Assembly: GCA_963791225.1 (NCBI GenBank)
Contig: CAWBRV010000003.1
Span: forward strand, 434,001 to 498,000
DNA from: PALSA-612 sp963791225
GTDB lineage: Bacteria > Actinomycetota > Thermoleophilia > Gaiellales > Gaiellaceae
DNA length: 64,000 nucleotides
Direction: 5' to 3'
How positions within the stretch are numbered: the stretch's first letter is position 1; each line of letters opens with the position of its first letter. Made by a program: the position numbers and the translations under genes. This document shows positions 41,747-51,786 of the stretch, one piece after another. The notes beneath the pieces are model-generated. The model saw only the letters and a program-made list of their open reading frames with translations. It ran no database searches and was not told the DNA's origin.

Positions 41747-44032
41747 GTGATGCGTACCGCGATCTTCTCCACCTTCCCGCCGCGTGCCTGCGGGATCGGT
41801 GTGTTCGCCTCGGACCTGCGCGAGGCTCTCCTCGACGTCGCCGACGTCGAACATGCGGGCTCGATCGTGGTCGTCGACGATCCGGCGAGCCCGCAGGGGC
41901 CGGATGTCCTGGCCACGGTGTCACAGTCGGTCCGGGGTGACTATGTTCGAGCCGCCCGGCTGCTCGGCCGCCTCGACGTCGACGTCGTCTCGCTGCAGCA
42001 CGAGTACGGGATCTTTGGCGGCCTCGACGGCGAGTACGTGCTGTCGTTCGCCCGCGAGCTCTCGCAGCCGCTCGTCGTGACGCTGCACACGCTCCTGTCG
42101 GAGCCGAAGCCGCATCAGCTCGAGGTGCTGACGGCGCTGTGCGGGGAGGCCGAGCGGGTGATCGTGATGACCGAAACGGCGCGTCGCCTCCTCGTCGGGC
42201 TGAACGCGTGTGCACCGAACAAGATCTGCGTGGTCCCGCACGGCGCTCCGACGGTGCTCGGACGGCGGCGCGCCGAGCAGTCGGCGGGCCGGCGACCTCA
42301 GTACGTCGCTCCGCTGGTCGGCGGCTACGAGCACATCCAGCAGCGCTTCCTGCTCTCGACCTTCGGCCTCCTGTCCGAGGGCAAGGGCCTGGAGACGGTG
42401 ATCGAGGCGTTGCCGGCGATCGTCGAGCGCCACCCGGAGGCCCTCTACCTGGTCGCCGGACGCACCCATCCGCAGGTTGCGAGGCGCGAGGGTGAGAAGT
42501 ACCGGCTCCAGCTCGAGCGCCGCGTGATCGATCTCGGGCTCGAGGAGCACGTGGAGTTCGACGACCGGTTCCTGTCGATCGACGAGCTCGCCGATCTGCT
42601 CGCCGCCACCGATGTGTTCGTCACGCCGTACCGCAGCCGCGAGCAGATCGCCTCCGGAGCTTTGACGTTTGCGATCGCCGCCGGTTGTGCGGCCGTCTCG
42701 ACCCCGTACTGGTACGCCGAGGACGTGCTCGCCTCGGGCGCAGGAACGATCGTGCCCTTTGCGGATCCGCAGGCGCTCGCGGACGCGGTCTGCGACTACG
42801 CCGACCAGCCCGACAAGCTTGCCGCCGCTCGTAGTGAGGCGCGGCGAATCGGCGCCGACCTCGTGTGGTCGGCGGCGGCGGAGGCGACGGCCGCCGTCCT
42901 GCGCGAGGCAGCGACGTCGGCGCCGCGCCGGCCGTCCCTGCCGGCGGGGAACCTCCAGCTCGCCCAGGTTCGCACCGATCATCTGCACACGCTCGTGGAC
43001 GACGTCGGGATCGTGCAGCATGCGCACGGCGTCATCCCGAATCGGATGACCGGCTACTGCGTCGACGACGTCGCCCGCCTGGCCATCGTCGCACTGGGAC
43101 TGGAGCGCCGCGACGGCGACCAGCGCTGGACGGCGATCTTCCATCGCGCGCTCGCGTTCCTCTACGACGCGACCGACGAGCGCGGCGCCGGCATGCGCAA
43201 CTTCATGGACTACGAACGACACTGGCTCGACGAGCCCCATGTCGGGGACCACGTCGGCCGTACCGTGAGCGCCCTCGGTGAGGTGCTGTCGACGGCATGG
43301 GTGCCGGGAGTCGTCGGCCCCGCCGGCAGGTTGCTCTCGTTTCTCGTGGCCTCGCTGGCCGGCGAGGTCTCGCTGCGAACCGCGGCGTACTCGACTCTCG
43401 GCCTTGCGCGTCTCGACCCGGATCGACTGGATCCGGACGCCCATCGCCTGCTGGGGCGGTTCGTCGACCAGCTCGCCTCCTCCTACCGGCTGTCGGCCAC
43501 CGATGACTGGCGCTGGTTCGAGGACGACCTGCGCTACGACAACGCGCGGCTGCCGCATGCGCTCATCCTCGGCGGGAAGGCGCTCGGCCGCGACGAGGCA
43601 GTCGCCGCGGGACTCGAAGCGCTCGACTGGCTCGGAGACGAGTGCGGGCTCGCCGACGACATGCTTCGCCTGCCGGGCCACGAGGGACGCCATCGCGACG
43701 AGCCGGCTCCGGGCGCAGGGGACGAGCAGCCGCTCGAGGCGTGCGCCTTCGTCGAGGCCGAGCTCGCCGCGTTCACGGTCACCGGCGACCCCGAGCACGG
43801 GGCGAGAGCGCAGAGGGCGTTCGACTGGTTCCTCGGGCGGAACCGGCTCGACCGGCCGCTCTACGACTTCTCGAACGGCGGCTGCAGCGACGGGCTCGGA
43901 GACGACGACATCAACGCGAACGAGGGAGCCGAGTCGACGCTCTCATTCCACCGCGCGCAACTCGTCCTCGACGGAGCCGGCCTTCCGGTCGTGCTCCGCC
44001 GCCACGCCCCCCGAGCTCTCGTGACGGCATGA
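41747..44032 (+). CDS. GT4-type glycosyltransferase fused to an alpha/alpha-barrel domain
   Basis: A 761-aa two-domain enzyme. Residues 1-390 are a GT-B glycosyltransferase: FSTFPPRACGIGVFASDL, SLQHEYGIFGG, VVTLHTLLSEPKPHQ, ICVVPHGAP, STFGLLSEGKGLETVIEALP and the nucleotide-sugar site TPYRSREQIASGALTFAIAAGCAAVSTPYW (Glu replaced by Gln in the usual E-x7-E). Residues 410-755 form an all-helical domain with GYCVDDVARLAIVAL and DDLRYDNARLPHALILGG, like (alpha/alpha)6 glycosidases. It starts GTG or, 3 bp on, ATG. Coupled (ATGA) to the GH130 gene, so probably makes and trims a mannose-type glycan. Confidence 0.88.
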   Translation: MMRTAIFSTFPPRACGIGVFASDLREALLDVADVEHAGSIVVVDDPASPQGPDVLATVSQSVRGDYVRAARLLGRLDVDVVSLQHEYGIFGGLDGEYVLSFARELSQPLVVTLHTLLSEPKPHQLEVLTALCGEAERVIVMTETARRLLVGLNACAPNKICVVPHGAPTVLGRRRAEQSAGRRPQYVAPLVGGYEHIQQRFLLSTFGLLSEGKGLETVIEALPAIVERHPEALYLVAGRTHPQVARREGEKYRLQLERRVIDLGLEEHVEFDDRFLSIDELADLLAATDVFVTPYRSREQIASGALTFAIAAGCAAVSTPYWYAEDVLASGAGTIVPFADPQALADAVCDYADQPDKLAAARSEARRIGADLVWSAAAEATAAVLREAATSAPRRPSLPAGNLQLAQVRTDHLHTLVDDVGIVQHAHGVIPNRMTGYCVDDVARLAIVALGLERRDGDQRWTAIFHRALAFLYDATDERGAGMRNFMDYERHWLDEPHVGDHVGRTVSALGEVLSTAWVPGVVGPAGRLLSFLVASLAGEVSLRTAAYSTLGLARLDPDRLDPDAHRLLGRFVDQLASSYRLSATDDWRWFEDDLRYDNARLPHALILGGKALGRDEAVAAGLEALDWLGDECGLADDMLRLPGHEGRHRDEPAPGAGDEQPLEACAFVEAELAAFTVTGDPEHGARAQRAFDWFLGRNRLDRPLYDFSNGGCSDGLGDDDINANEGAESTLSFHRAQLVLDGAGLPVVLRRHAPRALVTA

Positions 44033-44970
44033 CGCGCTCCCGCGAGCTCTTCGTCCGCCACCCGGGGAACCCGATCCTCACGGCCGCCGACTGGCCATAT
44101 CCCGCCAACACTGTCTTCAACCCGGGCGCGGCAACCCTGAACGGCGAGACGATCCTGCTCGCCCGCGTCGAAGCGCTCAACGGCGTCTCGCACCTGACCG
44201 TCGCCCGCTCACCGAGCGGATTCGACCAGTGGGACGTCTCCCCGGAGCCCCTGCTGGAGGCAGAGGACGGGGTGGAGACCGAACTCTGGGGCTTCGAGGA
44301 TCCGCGTGTCGTCTGGCTCGACGAGCTCGGCCGCTTTGCCATCACCTGCACCGCCTACGGGCCCGCGGGCGCGGCGGTCTACCTCGCCACCACGACCGAC
44401 TTCCGTACGGTCGAGCGACTCGGCATCGTCAAGCGCGCGGAGGACAAGAACGCCGCCCTGCTGCCGGAACGAATCGGCGGAGAGTGGATCCTCTTCCACC
44501 GGCCGATCAACGCCTACGGCGGCTCACGCGGCGAGATCTTCCTGTCCCGTTCCCCCGACCTGCACAGTTGGAGCACCGGCGAGCAGGTCTTGCAGCCGCG
44601 GCGCGGTGCGTGGTGGGACTCCCGGCGGATCGGGATCGGGCCGCCGCTCGTCAAGACCGAGCACGGGTGGCTGCTGATCTACCACGGAGCCAAGCAAACC
44701 GTCGCGGGCGACCTCTATCGTCTCGGCCTCGCACTGCTCGACATCGACGAGCCGACGCGCGTGCTCCACCGGTCTTCGGACGCGGCCTTCGGGCCGTTGG
44801 CCAGCTACGAACGTCAGGGCGACGTGCCGAACGTCGTCTTCCCGTGCGGTGTCGTCCACGACGAGGCATCCGACGAGGTTCGCATCTACTACGGCGCCGC
44901 CGACACCTCCATCTGCCTCGCTACTGCTCAACTCGGCGACCTGCTCGAAACGCTCCTCGACGCAGGCTGA
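44029..44970 (+). CDS. GH130-family glycoside phosphorylase/hydrolase
   Basis: A 313-aa five-bladed propeller. RHPGNPILTAADWPYPANTVFNPGA at the N-terminus, WGFEDPRV (Asp is the proposed acid), and HRPINAYGG with LIYHGAK are the GH130 landmarks. GH130 enzymes phosphorolyse or hydrolyse beta-mannosides. ATG overlaps the glycosyltransferase stop. Its last 50 bp overlap the end of the convergent permease gene, an unusually long tail-to-tail overlap. Confidence 0.92.
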   Translation: MTRSRELFVRHPGNPILTAADWPYPANTVFNPGAATLNGETILLARVEALNGVSHLTVARSPSGFDQWDVSPEPLLEAEDGVETELWGFEDPRVVWLDELGRFAITCTAYGPAGAAVYLATTTDFRTVERLGIVKRAEDKNAALLPERIGGEWILFHRPINAYGGSRGEIFLSRSPDLHSWSTGEQVLQPRRGAWWDSRRIGIGPPLVKTEHGWLLIYHGAKQTVAGDLYRLGLALLDIDEPTRVLHRSSDAAFGPLASYERQGDVPNVVFPCGVVHDEASDEVRIYYGAADTSICLATAQLGDLLETLLDAG

Positions 44971-45775
44971 CCGAGGCGCGCGTCGAGGCGACCGCGACGA
45001 CGTAGCACCCGACCGCGACCGCGACGATCATCGAGCTGGGCGGAAGCGACGGGAAGAGATAGCTGAGCGTCAGGCCTGCCCAGACCGAGCCGAGCGACAC
45101 GAGCGCGGAGAGCCCAAGCCCCCGGTAGGGGTTGGCGGTGAGTCGGTGAGCGGCGCCGGCCGGAGCGGCGAGGAGGCCGAGGAAGAGGAGTGCGCCGATG
45201 GCCTGGCTCGCCTGGGCGGCGACGAGGCCGAGCAGGGCGAGGAACAGGAGTCCGAGCGCGCGCACCGGCACGCCCTGGGCGACGGCGACGTCGGCATCGA
45301 GCGTGGCGAAGAGGAGCGGGCGCGCGATCGCGAGCAGGAGCGCGACTGCGAACAGCGCGAGCACGATGTTCCGCCTGACGTCCGTCGCGGTGAGGCTGAA
45401 GATCGATCCGAAGAGGACGCGGACGCCGGCGGTGCCGTTGCCGGCGCTCGACTGCCTCGTGAAGATGGACAGGAAGAGCACGCCGAGGCCGAGCGTGAAC
45501 GCGAACAGGGTGCCGATGGTGACGTCGTCGGCTCGGGCACGGTCGCCGAGCAGGCCCATGACGACGCCGCCGAGGATCGTGGCGAGGAAGAGCCCGGCGA
45601 GGATGTCGTAGCCGAGGACGGCGGCGGCGAGCGCCCCCGTGAAGGCGACGTGGCTGAGCGCGTCGGCGGCGAAGACCTGGGCGCGGAGGACGACGAACCA
45701 GCCGACGAGGCCGCAGGCGATCCCGACGACGCTGCCGGAGACGAGCGCGTTGCGCATGAACTCGTGCGCGAACAT
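44921..45775 (-). CDS. zinc/manganese ABC transporter permease
   Basis: A 284-aa ABC-3 family permease (ZnuB/MntB type) with about eight helices. VVLRAQVFAADALSHVAFTGALAA near residue 30 is the family's conserved loop, and DADVAVAQGVPVRALGLLFLALLGL contains the ATPase-contact region. It is the last gene of a metal-uptake operon; the upstream permease stops within its ATG (TGATG). The two permeases differ, so the channel may be a heterodimer. Confidence 0.92.
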   Translation of the reverse strand: MFAHEFMRNALVSGSVVGIACGLVGWFVVLRAQVFAADALSHVAFTGALAAAVLGYDILAGLFLATILGGVVMGLLGDRARADDVTIGTLFAFTLGLGVLFLSIFTRQSSAGNGTAGVRVLFGSIFSLTATDVRRNIVLALFAVALLLAIARPLLFATLDADVAVAQGVPVRALGLLFLALLGLVAAQASQAIGALLFLGLLAAPAGAAHRLTANPYRGLGLSALVSLGSVWAGLTLSYLFPSLPPSSMIVAVAVGCYVVAVASTRASVSLRRGAFRAGRRVEQ

Positions 45776-46666
45776 CAGCGGGCCTCCGGCACCAGGGGTG
45801 CCGGGGTGGGGCGGCGTCGCGCGAGGGCACGTCCGAGGCGGGCGAGGACGTATGCCGCGAATGCCAACGAGGTGACGTAGAAGCCGACCGGGTAGATCGA
45901 GAAGTACGCGAGGGCGAGCCCGAGCCAGGTGACGGCGAGTGCGATCGCGACCGAGAGCGCGAGGCCGAGGCCGGGCCGGGCGGTGAGCTGGTGCGCGGTC
46001 GCAGCGGGTGTGACGAGGAGCGCGAACACGAGCAGCGCGCCGGTGATCTGGCTCGTCTCGGCGACGGAGAGCCCGAGGACGAGCAGGAAGCCGAACCCGA
46101 GCAGGCGCACCGGCACGCCTGCGGCGCGGGCCACGTCGGCGTCGACCGAGGCGAAGAAGAGCGGCCGGGCGGCGACGGCCACGAGCGCGATCGTGACGGC
46201 GGCGACGACGAGGAGCACGGTCACCTGCCCGGTGGTGATGCCGAGGAACGTGCCGAAGAGCAGCGAGTCGAGTCCGTTGAGGATGCCGTGGTAGAGGGCG
46301 ACGAAGACGAATCCGAGTGCGAGGGCGAGCGCCTGCAGCGAGCCGATTGCCGCCGACTCGGCGCTCAGGCTGCGCCGCGAGCCGGCGACGCCTGCCAGCG
46401 CGAGCGCGCCGAGGCCGCAGAACCCGAAGTAGCCGACGGCGAGCGGGAGGCCGGCGAGCGCGGCGGCGGCGGCGCCCGGGAAGGCGATGACCGAGAGCGT
46501 GTGCCCGGCGAAGGTCTGTCGGCGCAGGACCATGAACCACCCGGTCACCCCGGCCATGACCGCCACGATCGTCCCCGCCTCGAGCGCGTTGACCATGAAC
46601 GGATAGAGGAAGAGCTGCTCGATGTCGGAGACGAGGTTCCAGGACAGGCCCTGGAAGACGGCGGCC

Positions 46667-46677
<11 letters not shown>
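45775..46677 (-). CDS. zinc/manganese ABC transporter permease
   Basis: A 300-aa ABC-3 family permease, similar in layout to its downstream neighbour but not a copy: FMVLRRQTFAGHTLSVIAFPGAAAA and DADVARAAGVPVRLLGFGFLLVLGL are the matching motifs. About eight or nine membrane helices. Its ATG lies 11 bp inside the end of the ATPase gene, so the operon order is binding protein, ATPase, permease, permease. Confidence 0.92.
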
Positions 46678-47490
<813 letters not shown>

Positions 47491-47494
<4 letters not shown>

Positions 47495-48402
47495 CGACCG
47501 GTCGCTCTGTGCAGCGCCGCCGCGAGGGCCTCGAGCTGGCGCGACTGCCATTCCTGGAACGTCGCCGATGCGGGCGTGAGCGTCTCGGTGATCGTCGTGA
47601 CCGGGATTCGCCTCTTGCGGGCGGCGTCGGTGATCCGCTTGACGTCGGGGGTGCTGTTCTGGCTGTTGAACACCCAGACCCTGATCCGCCCGCGCGCGAT
47701 CTGGTCGCCGATGGTCGTGATGTCCGCTGCCGTCGGCTCCGCGCCCTCGCTGATCGCTTTCAGGAATGAGGGTGGAGTCACCAGCCGAAGCCCGAGCGCC
47801 CGGGCCAGCGGCGCGAAGATGCTCTCGGACGCGCCGACCGGGACGCCGGCGTACCTGTGTCTGATCGTCGCGATCAGGCGTTTGTACCGGGCGAGCCCGC
47901 GCGTCTCGAACGCTGCCTGCTGCCGCCTGAAGTAGCCGGCGTCCTTCGGGTCGAGCTTCGTGTAGTCGCGGACGATCGTTGCGATCACCTGCTGCACGTT
48001 CGCGGGCGAGTACCAGCGATGCGGATTCCCTCCCGTCTCGATCCCGACCAGATCGCCGACGGTCAGGACGATCCGGCCGTCAGCCGGGCTCGCGGCCAGC
48101 AGCTTCGGCGCCCAGGGGTCGTACCCGATCCCGTTCACGATCGCGAGCTGGGAACCGGCCATCGCCCGCGCGTCGACAGCGGTGGGCTCGTAGTCGTGCG
48201 GATCGGTGGCCGGATTGGCGATCACGCTAGTCACGTGGGCGTGCTTACCGCCCAGCTGTGCGGCGATGCTCCCCCAGACGTTCTCGGCCGCGACCACCTG
48301 GATCGTGCTCCCGCCCGCTGCCACGCCGACGCCCGACAGCGCCGCCGCAGCGACCGCCGCCGCCGCGAAGGCAACGAACTCGAACGTGCGCACCAGCGCC
48401 AC
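47491..48402 (-). CDS. zinc/manganese-type ABC substrate-binding protein
   Basis: A cluster A-I metal-binding protein of about 303 aa with a signal peptide (VRTFEFVAFAAAAVAAAALSG). The ligand-bearing motifs DPHDYEPT (His about 65) and GNPHRWYSP (His about 130) are there; the usual third histidine (in a HxxxGY-like sequence) appears as GASESIFAPLARALG, so it is replaced. It lacks the His-rich loop of ZnuA. GTG at 48402 is a guess; TTG at 48414 and GTG at 48393 are also possible. It is divergent from the Fur-type regulator, which probably controls it. Confidence 0.85.
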
Positions 48403-48462
48403 TGTAGCTAACAAGACTCATTCCCGCTATCGACTTAGACGAGAGTCGCTACCATTACGACA
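48403..48462. promoter_or_regulatory. divergent promoter region of metal-transport operon and Fur-type regulator
   Basis: The 60-bp gap between the binding-protein and regulator starts is AT-richer than its surroundings (TAGCTAACAAG, TACCATTACGACA) and contains short inverted repeats such as GACTC...GAGTC and CGACT...AGTCG. No perfect Zur or Fur box is recognised, but a repressor binding here could control both genes. Confidence 0.45.
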
Positions 48463-48915
48463 ATGACCTCGACGGCCCATCACGGCTCCTGGACCGAGGC
48501 GACGCTCGCCTCGATCCACTCGAAAGGGCATCGCAGCGGTGGCGCGCGCCGCGCGCTCGTCGAGTTGCTTGGACGCCAGGACTGTTGCCTGACCGCGCAG
48601 GAGATCTTCGATCAACTCCGCGCCGAGGGCCGCCGTATCGGTATCGCGAGCGTCTACCGCGTCCTCGAGCAGCTGACGAGAGACGGCTTCGTCCAGCGCA
48701 TCGACATCGGCGCCGGCACCTCGCGCTTCGAGCCGATCCACGCCGACGGCGAGCATCACCACCACCTCGTCTGCGACGACTGCGGCAAGGTCGAGGCGTT
48801 CGCCGACGACGAGCTCGAGCTGGCGCTGCACAACGTCGAACGACGCACCGGCTACGCCGTCGCCGGACACGACGTCGTCCTGCGCGGTACCTGCCACGAC
48901 TGCGCGGCCGGCTGA
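48463..48915 (+). CDS. Fur-family metal-dependent regulator (Zur-like)
   Basis: A 150-aa Fur-family repressor. The winged-helix part (residues 15-80) includes ASVYRVLEQLTRDGFV; the dimer domain has the metal-binding HADGEHHHHLVC and two structural CxxC pairs (Cys104/Cys107 and Cys144/Cys147). Divergent location next to a Zn/Mn-type ABC operon makes a zinc-responsive (Zur) role most likely, but manganese cannot be excluded. Confidence 0.93.
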   Translation: MTSTAHHGSWTEATLASIHSKGHRSGGARRALVELLGRQDCCLTAQEIFDQLRAEGRRIGIASVYRVLEQLTRDGFVQRIDIGAGTSRFEPIHADGEHHHHLVCDDCGKVEAFADDELELALHNVERRTGYAVAGHDVVLRGTCHDCAAG

Positions 48916-48935
48916 CGAAGAGGCGGCGTGGGCCG

Positions 48936-49805
48936 CTAGTGCGGCGGTCTGATCCGGAAGAAGCCGTCGCTGTCGTCCGACTCCGAGCCGGTCGGCCCGA
49001 CGGCCTCGACGCGGACCTTGCAGTTCTCGGAGGCCGGCGGGTCGACCGGAACGGAGATCTGCCGCTCCGCCCCGTCGACGTTCGAGGAGAGCGTCGTCCA
49101 CGAATGGCCGCCGTCGCGGGAGAACCGGACCACGAAGTGGCTGACCTCTCCGTGGGCGTCCCAGGCGATGGTCGCCTCGTCGCCCAGGTGCCAGATGGTC
49201 CCGGCACCGGGCCGCGAGACCCTGACGACCGGCGAGGCCGTCGTGCGCACGTTGACGCCGTCGAAGAAGGAAGGCGGAAAGCCGGCGAAGATCCCCTCGA
49301 CCCGCACGCGCCCCTGGTCGGTCGGCGTGGACGGAACGTGACGCGAGGCGCTGTGTGCATTGCCCGGAACGTCAGCTCCGAGCTGCTGGAAGTGACCGCC
49401 TCCGTCGGTGGAGAAGAGGACGCGGTTCGTGTCCGGGTGCGGGGGGTTGATGTCCCACCGGAACGTGTAGGCGCTGCCTGCGCTCATCAGCTCGTCCGAG
49501 ACCGGCGCGGAGACCTTCGGGGCGTCCGGAATGACGGTGAAGGGATTGCTGAGCGCGCTCGTCGAGACGAGCCCGAACCCCGCGTGTGCGATCGCCTTGA
49601 CCACGAGCCCGTTGCCGATCGCGTCGACCGTCCAGTCGTAGTGGGGGTTGAACGGCCCGATGACCCCCGCGAGCGTCCTCGGGGGTGCGAGGAGCTCCAG
49701 GCTGTACCACATGGTCAGGTAGTCCACGCCGCTCGGGTGGATGACGATCCCGATCTCGTCGCCGGCGATGATCGGAGTCCTGTTCGTCTGGATCTCGATC
49801 CGCAT
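48936..49805 (-). CDS. beta-sandwich/BNR-repeat protein, unknown
   Basis: A 289-aa beta-rich protein. Two Asp-box-like motifs (STDGGGHFQQL and SRDGGHSWTTL) lie in Ig-like repeats with G..TIAWD patterns, as in sialidase-like or FnIII-type extracellular proteins. No signal peptide is visible, which is odd for this architecture. The nearest ATG (MRIEIQTNRTPII) is taken as start; a TTG 10 codons upstream has no better site. Last in a minus-strand set with two membrane proteins. No function can be named. Confidence 0.7.
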   Translation of the reverse strand: MRIEIQTNRTPIIAGDEIGIVIHPSGVDYLTMWYSLELLAPPRTLAGVIGPFNPHYDWTVDAIGNGLVVKAIAHAGFGLVSTSALSNPFTVIPDAPKVSAPVSDELMSAGSAYTFRWDINPPHPDTNRVLFSTDGGGHFQQLGADVPGNAHSASRHVPSTPTDQGRVRVEGIFAGFPPSFFDGVNVRTTASPVVRVSRPGAGTIWHLGDEATIAWDAHGEVSHFVVRFSRDGGHSWTTLSSNVDGAERQISVPVDPPASENCKVRVEAVGPTGSESDDSDGFFRIRPPH

Positions 49806-49842
49806 GAGGCCGCGAGATCGTATCTCCTGCGACAAGAACCGG

Positions 49843-50913
49843 CTAGACGATCACGCCGGCGGCGGCCGCCGTGGACGCCTCGACCTCGGCCGTCGCGTCA
49901 CTCGGCGGCCTCCGCCTCCGGACGGCGACGACAGCCAGTGCTCCCGCGGCGAGGTAGCCCGCGAGAACGATCAGCGACGGCGCGATGTCGTTGCCGCCGA
50001 AGTAGATCGTGTTTCGGACCGCGGTCGTGCCCGCGCCGGCGGGCAGGTACGGGCCGAACGTCCGCCAGAACCCCGGCAGGAACGGCGACGGCACGGTGCC
50101 GCCCGAGGCCGGCGCTCCGAAGATCACGAAGACGACGACCACGACCAGCGTGCCCGCCGGGCCGAGCAGTGCCTGCAGCCCGGCGGTCGCGAACGCGACG
50201 GCCATCATCACCAGGATGAACAGGCCCCAGAGCGCGAGGAACTTCGACGTGGGAATCGCTCCGAGCACGGGCCCGGCGAACGTGTCCGTGAGGAGCGCTC
50301 CGATCACCGCAGCGACCGCCAGTGACGTGAGGCGCCGTCGCCGCGTCCCCTGTCCGCCGAACGCCATGCCGATGGTCGACGCGAGATACCCACCGATGAT
50401 GAGTGCCATGACGACCAGGAACGAGGCGCTCCCGCCTGCGTCGCCGGAGGGCAGCGGGTGAACCTGGACGATCGCGATCTTCTTGCCGAGTGCGGCTCCG
50501 ACAGCCCCGAAGGCGGTGCCGAGAGCCGAGGCCATGGCTGGGCCCGCCGCAGGCACGACGATCAACTTCGCGCCCGTGGAGTCGACGACGAACGCGCCGT
50601 TGATCTTTCGCTGGTCGATCGCGACACGCGCGTCCGCTTCGCTCGAGTACCGCGTGATCTTCAGGGAGAACTGCTTTGCGACGACGGCCGGAAGCGGCGA
50701 CGTTCCGACGGTCCCGAGAGTCACGCTGTGCGGCTTCGGGGAGTGAAGGGCACCGACGTACGAGAGCACGAACGCCGCCTGCACGAGGAGCACCACGGCG
50801 AGCCCCGCGATGAGGAGCGGAGCTCCGGTGAGTCTCGGTTTCGGAGGTACGGCGGCGCCTGGATCGGACGGGCCGTCGGCGCGAGTGCTGTCGTGCGGGT
50901 CGGTGTCGTTCAC
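49843..50913 (-). CDS. YhgE/Pip-like (DUF3533-type) ABC-2 membrane protein
   Basis: A 356-aa membrane protein. After a cytosolic N-tail (30 residues) comes one helix (LLIAGLAVVLLVQAAFVLSYVGAL), an extracytoplasmic region, then six helices and an R-rich end. The layout and the motif YLPAGAGTTAVRNTIYFGG are typical of ABC-2/YhgE-type proteins with export or phage-receptor roles. GTG start; 42 bp after the DUF4239-type gene. Confidence 0.8.
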   Translation of the reverse strand: MNDTDPHDSTRADGPSDPGAAVPPKPRLTGAPLLIAGLAVVLLVQAAFVLSYVGALHSPKPHSVTLGTVGTSPLPAVVAKQFSLKITRYSSEADARVAIDQRKINGAFVVDSTGAKLIVVPAAGPAMASALGTAFGAVGAALGKKIAIVQVHPLPSGDAGGSASFLVVMALIIGGYLASTIGMAFGGQGTRRRRLTSLAVAAVIGALLTDTFAGPVLGAIPTSKFLALWGLFILVMMAVAFATAGLQALLGPAGTLVVVVVFVIFGAPASGGTVPSPFLPGFWRTFGPYLPAGAGTTAVRNTIYFGGNDIAPSLIVLAGYLAAGALAVVAVRRRRPPSDATAEVEASTAAAAGVIV

Positions 50914-50955
50914 CGGGCGATCTTAGTGCTATCGCGCCTGATCGGCCGACGAGCG

Positions 50956-51744
50956 TCAGCGGGTGAAGAACTGTGCGAGCGCTCCGCTCTTGAACGGGTC
51001 TGAGCTGACCGAGAGGTCGCCCGAGAACGGGTAACTCAGGTCGACGAGCACGACGAGCGAGAGAGCCACGATCAGCGCGATCGCGCACGCACCGATCGCA
51101 TGGAACCAGTAGCTGCGCGATCCGACGAGCATCGCGTAGCCGAGGATCAGGCACGAGCCGATCGCGATCAGCGCGAGCACCAGCGACGACAGTCCCCCGC
51201 CGGCGTCGCCGATCCGCTGACGGCGGGAGCTCAATGCCTCGTTCAGCTGCTTGACCCCGTCGTCGTAGAACGCGATCGTCTCGGGCGATCTCAGCCTGAT
51301 GCTCTGGAAGGCGGCGTAGATGCCGTCGACGGCTTTGAGTGCCGAGTCGCTCTCGCTGCCCCTGTGCATCCGAGGCCATTCGTCGTTCACGACCTCGCGC
51401 ACGTAGGCCCCGACCGCGTGGCGCACGCGATTGCCCTCCGCGGCCGGAAAGATCCTGCTGTCACGCGTGATTGCAGCGAGGGAGTTCGCCTCCTGGTCGA
51501 CGTTGCTCTGCGCGCTGTCGAAGCTCTGGAACTCGATCACGATCACGAAGGCCAGGAACAGGCCGAAGAGCGCCGCGACGACGCCGAGGACCTGCGACGA
51601 GACTTCGGCGTCGAAGCCCTCTCGTGTGGCCGGCACGTAGCGCCGGACCAGCAAGACCCCGCCGAATACGACGCTCACCGTGATCACCACCGTCAGGAGG
51701 ACGAGAACGAGTGACGGAACGTCGTCGACGATGGTGCGCAGCAC
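50956..51744 (-). CDS. DUF4239 (bestrophin-like) membrane protein
   Basis: A 262-aa protein with four helices: two at the N-terminus (VLVLLTVVITVSVVFGGVLLV; LGVVAALFGLFLAFVIVIEF) and two near the C-terminus (SSLVLALIAIGSCLILGYAMLVG; IGACAIALIVALSLVVLVDL). The EFQSFDSAQSNVDQEANSLAAI loop is the DUF4239 hallmark. These are distant relatives of bestrophin channels with no proven function. It is divergent from the nucleotidyltransferase gene, 42 bp away. Confidence 0.85.
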   Translation of the reverse strand: MLRTIVDDVPSLVLVLLTVVITVSVVFGGVLLVRRYVPATREGFDAEVSSQVLGVVAALFGLFLAFVIVIEFQSFDSAQSNVDQEANSLAAITRDSRIFPAAEGNRVRHAVGAYVREVVNDEWPRMHRGSESDSALKAVDGIYAAFQSIRLRSPETIAFYDDGVKQLNEALSSRRQRIGDAGGGLSSLVLALIAIGSCLILGYAMLVGSRSYWFHAIGACAIALIVALSLVVLVDLSYPFSGDLSVSSDPFKSGALAQFFTR

Positions 51745-51786
51745 GACCGCACCTTACGGTGATGCCGGCTGGTCGCGCGACTCCTG

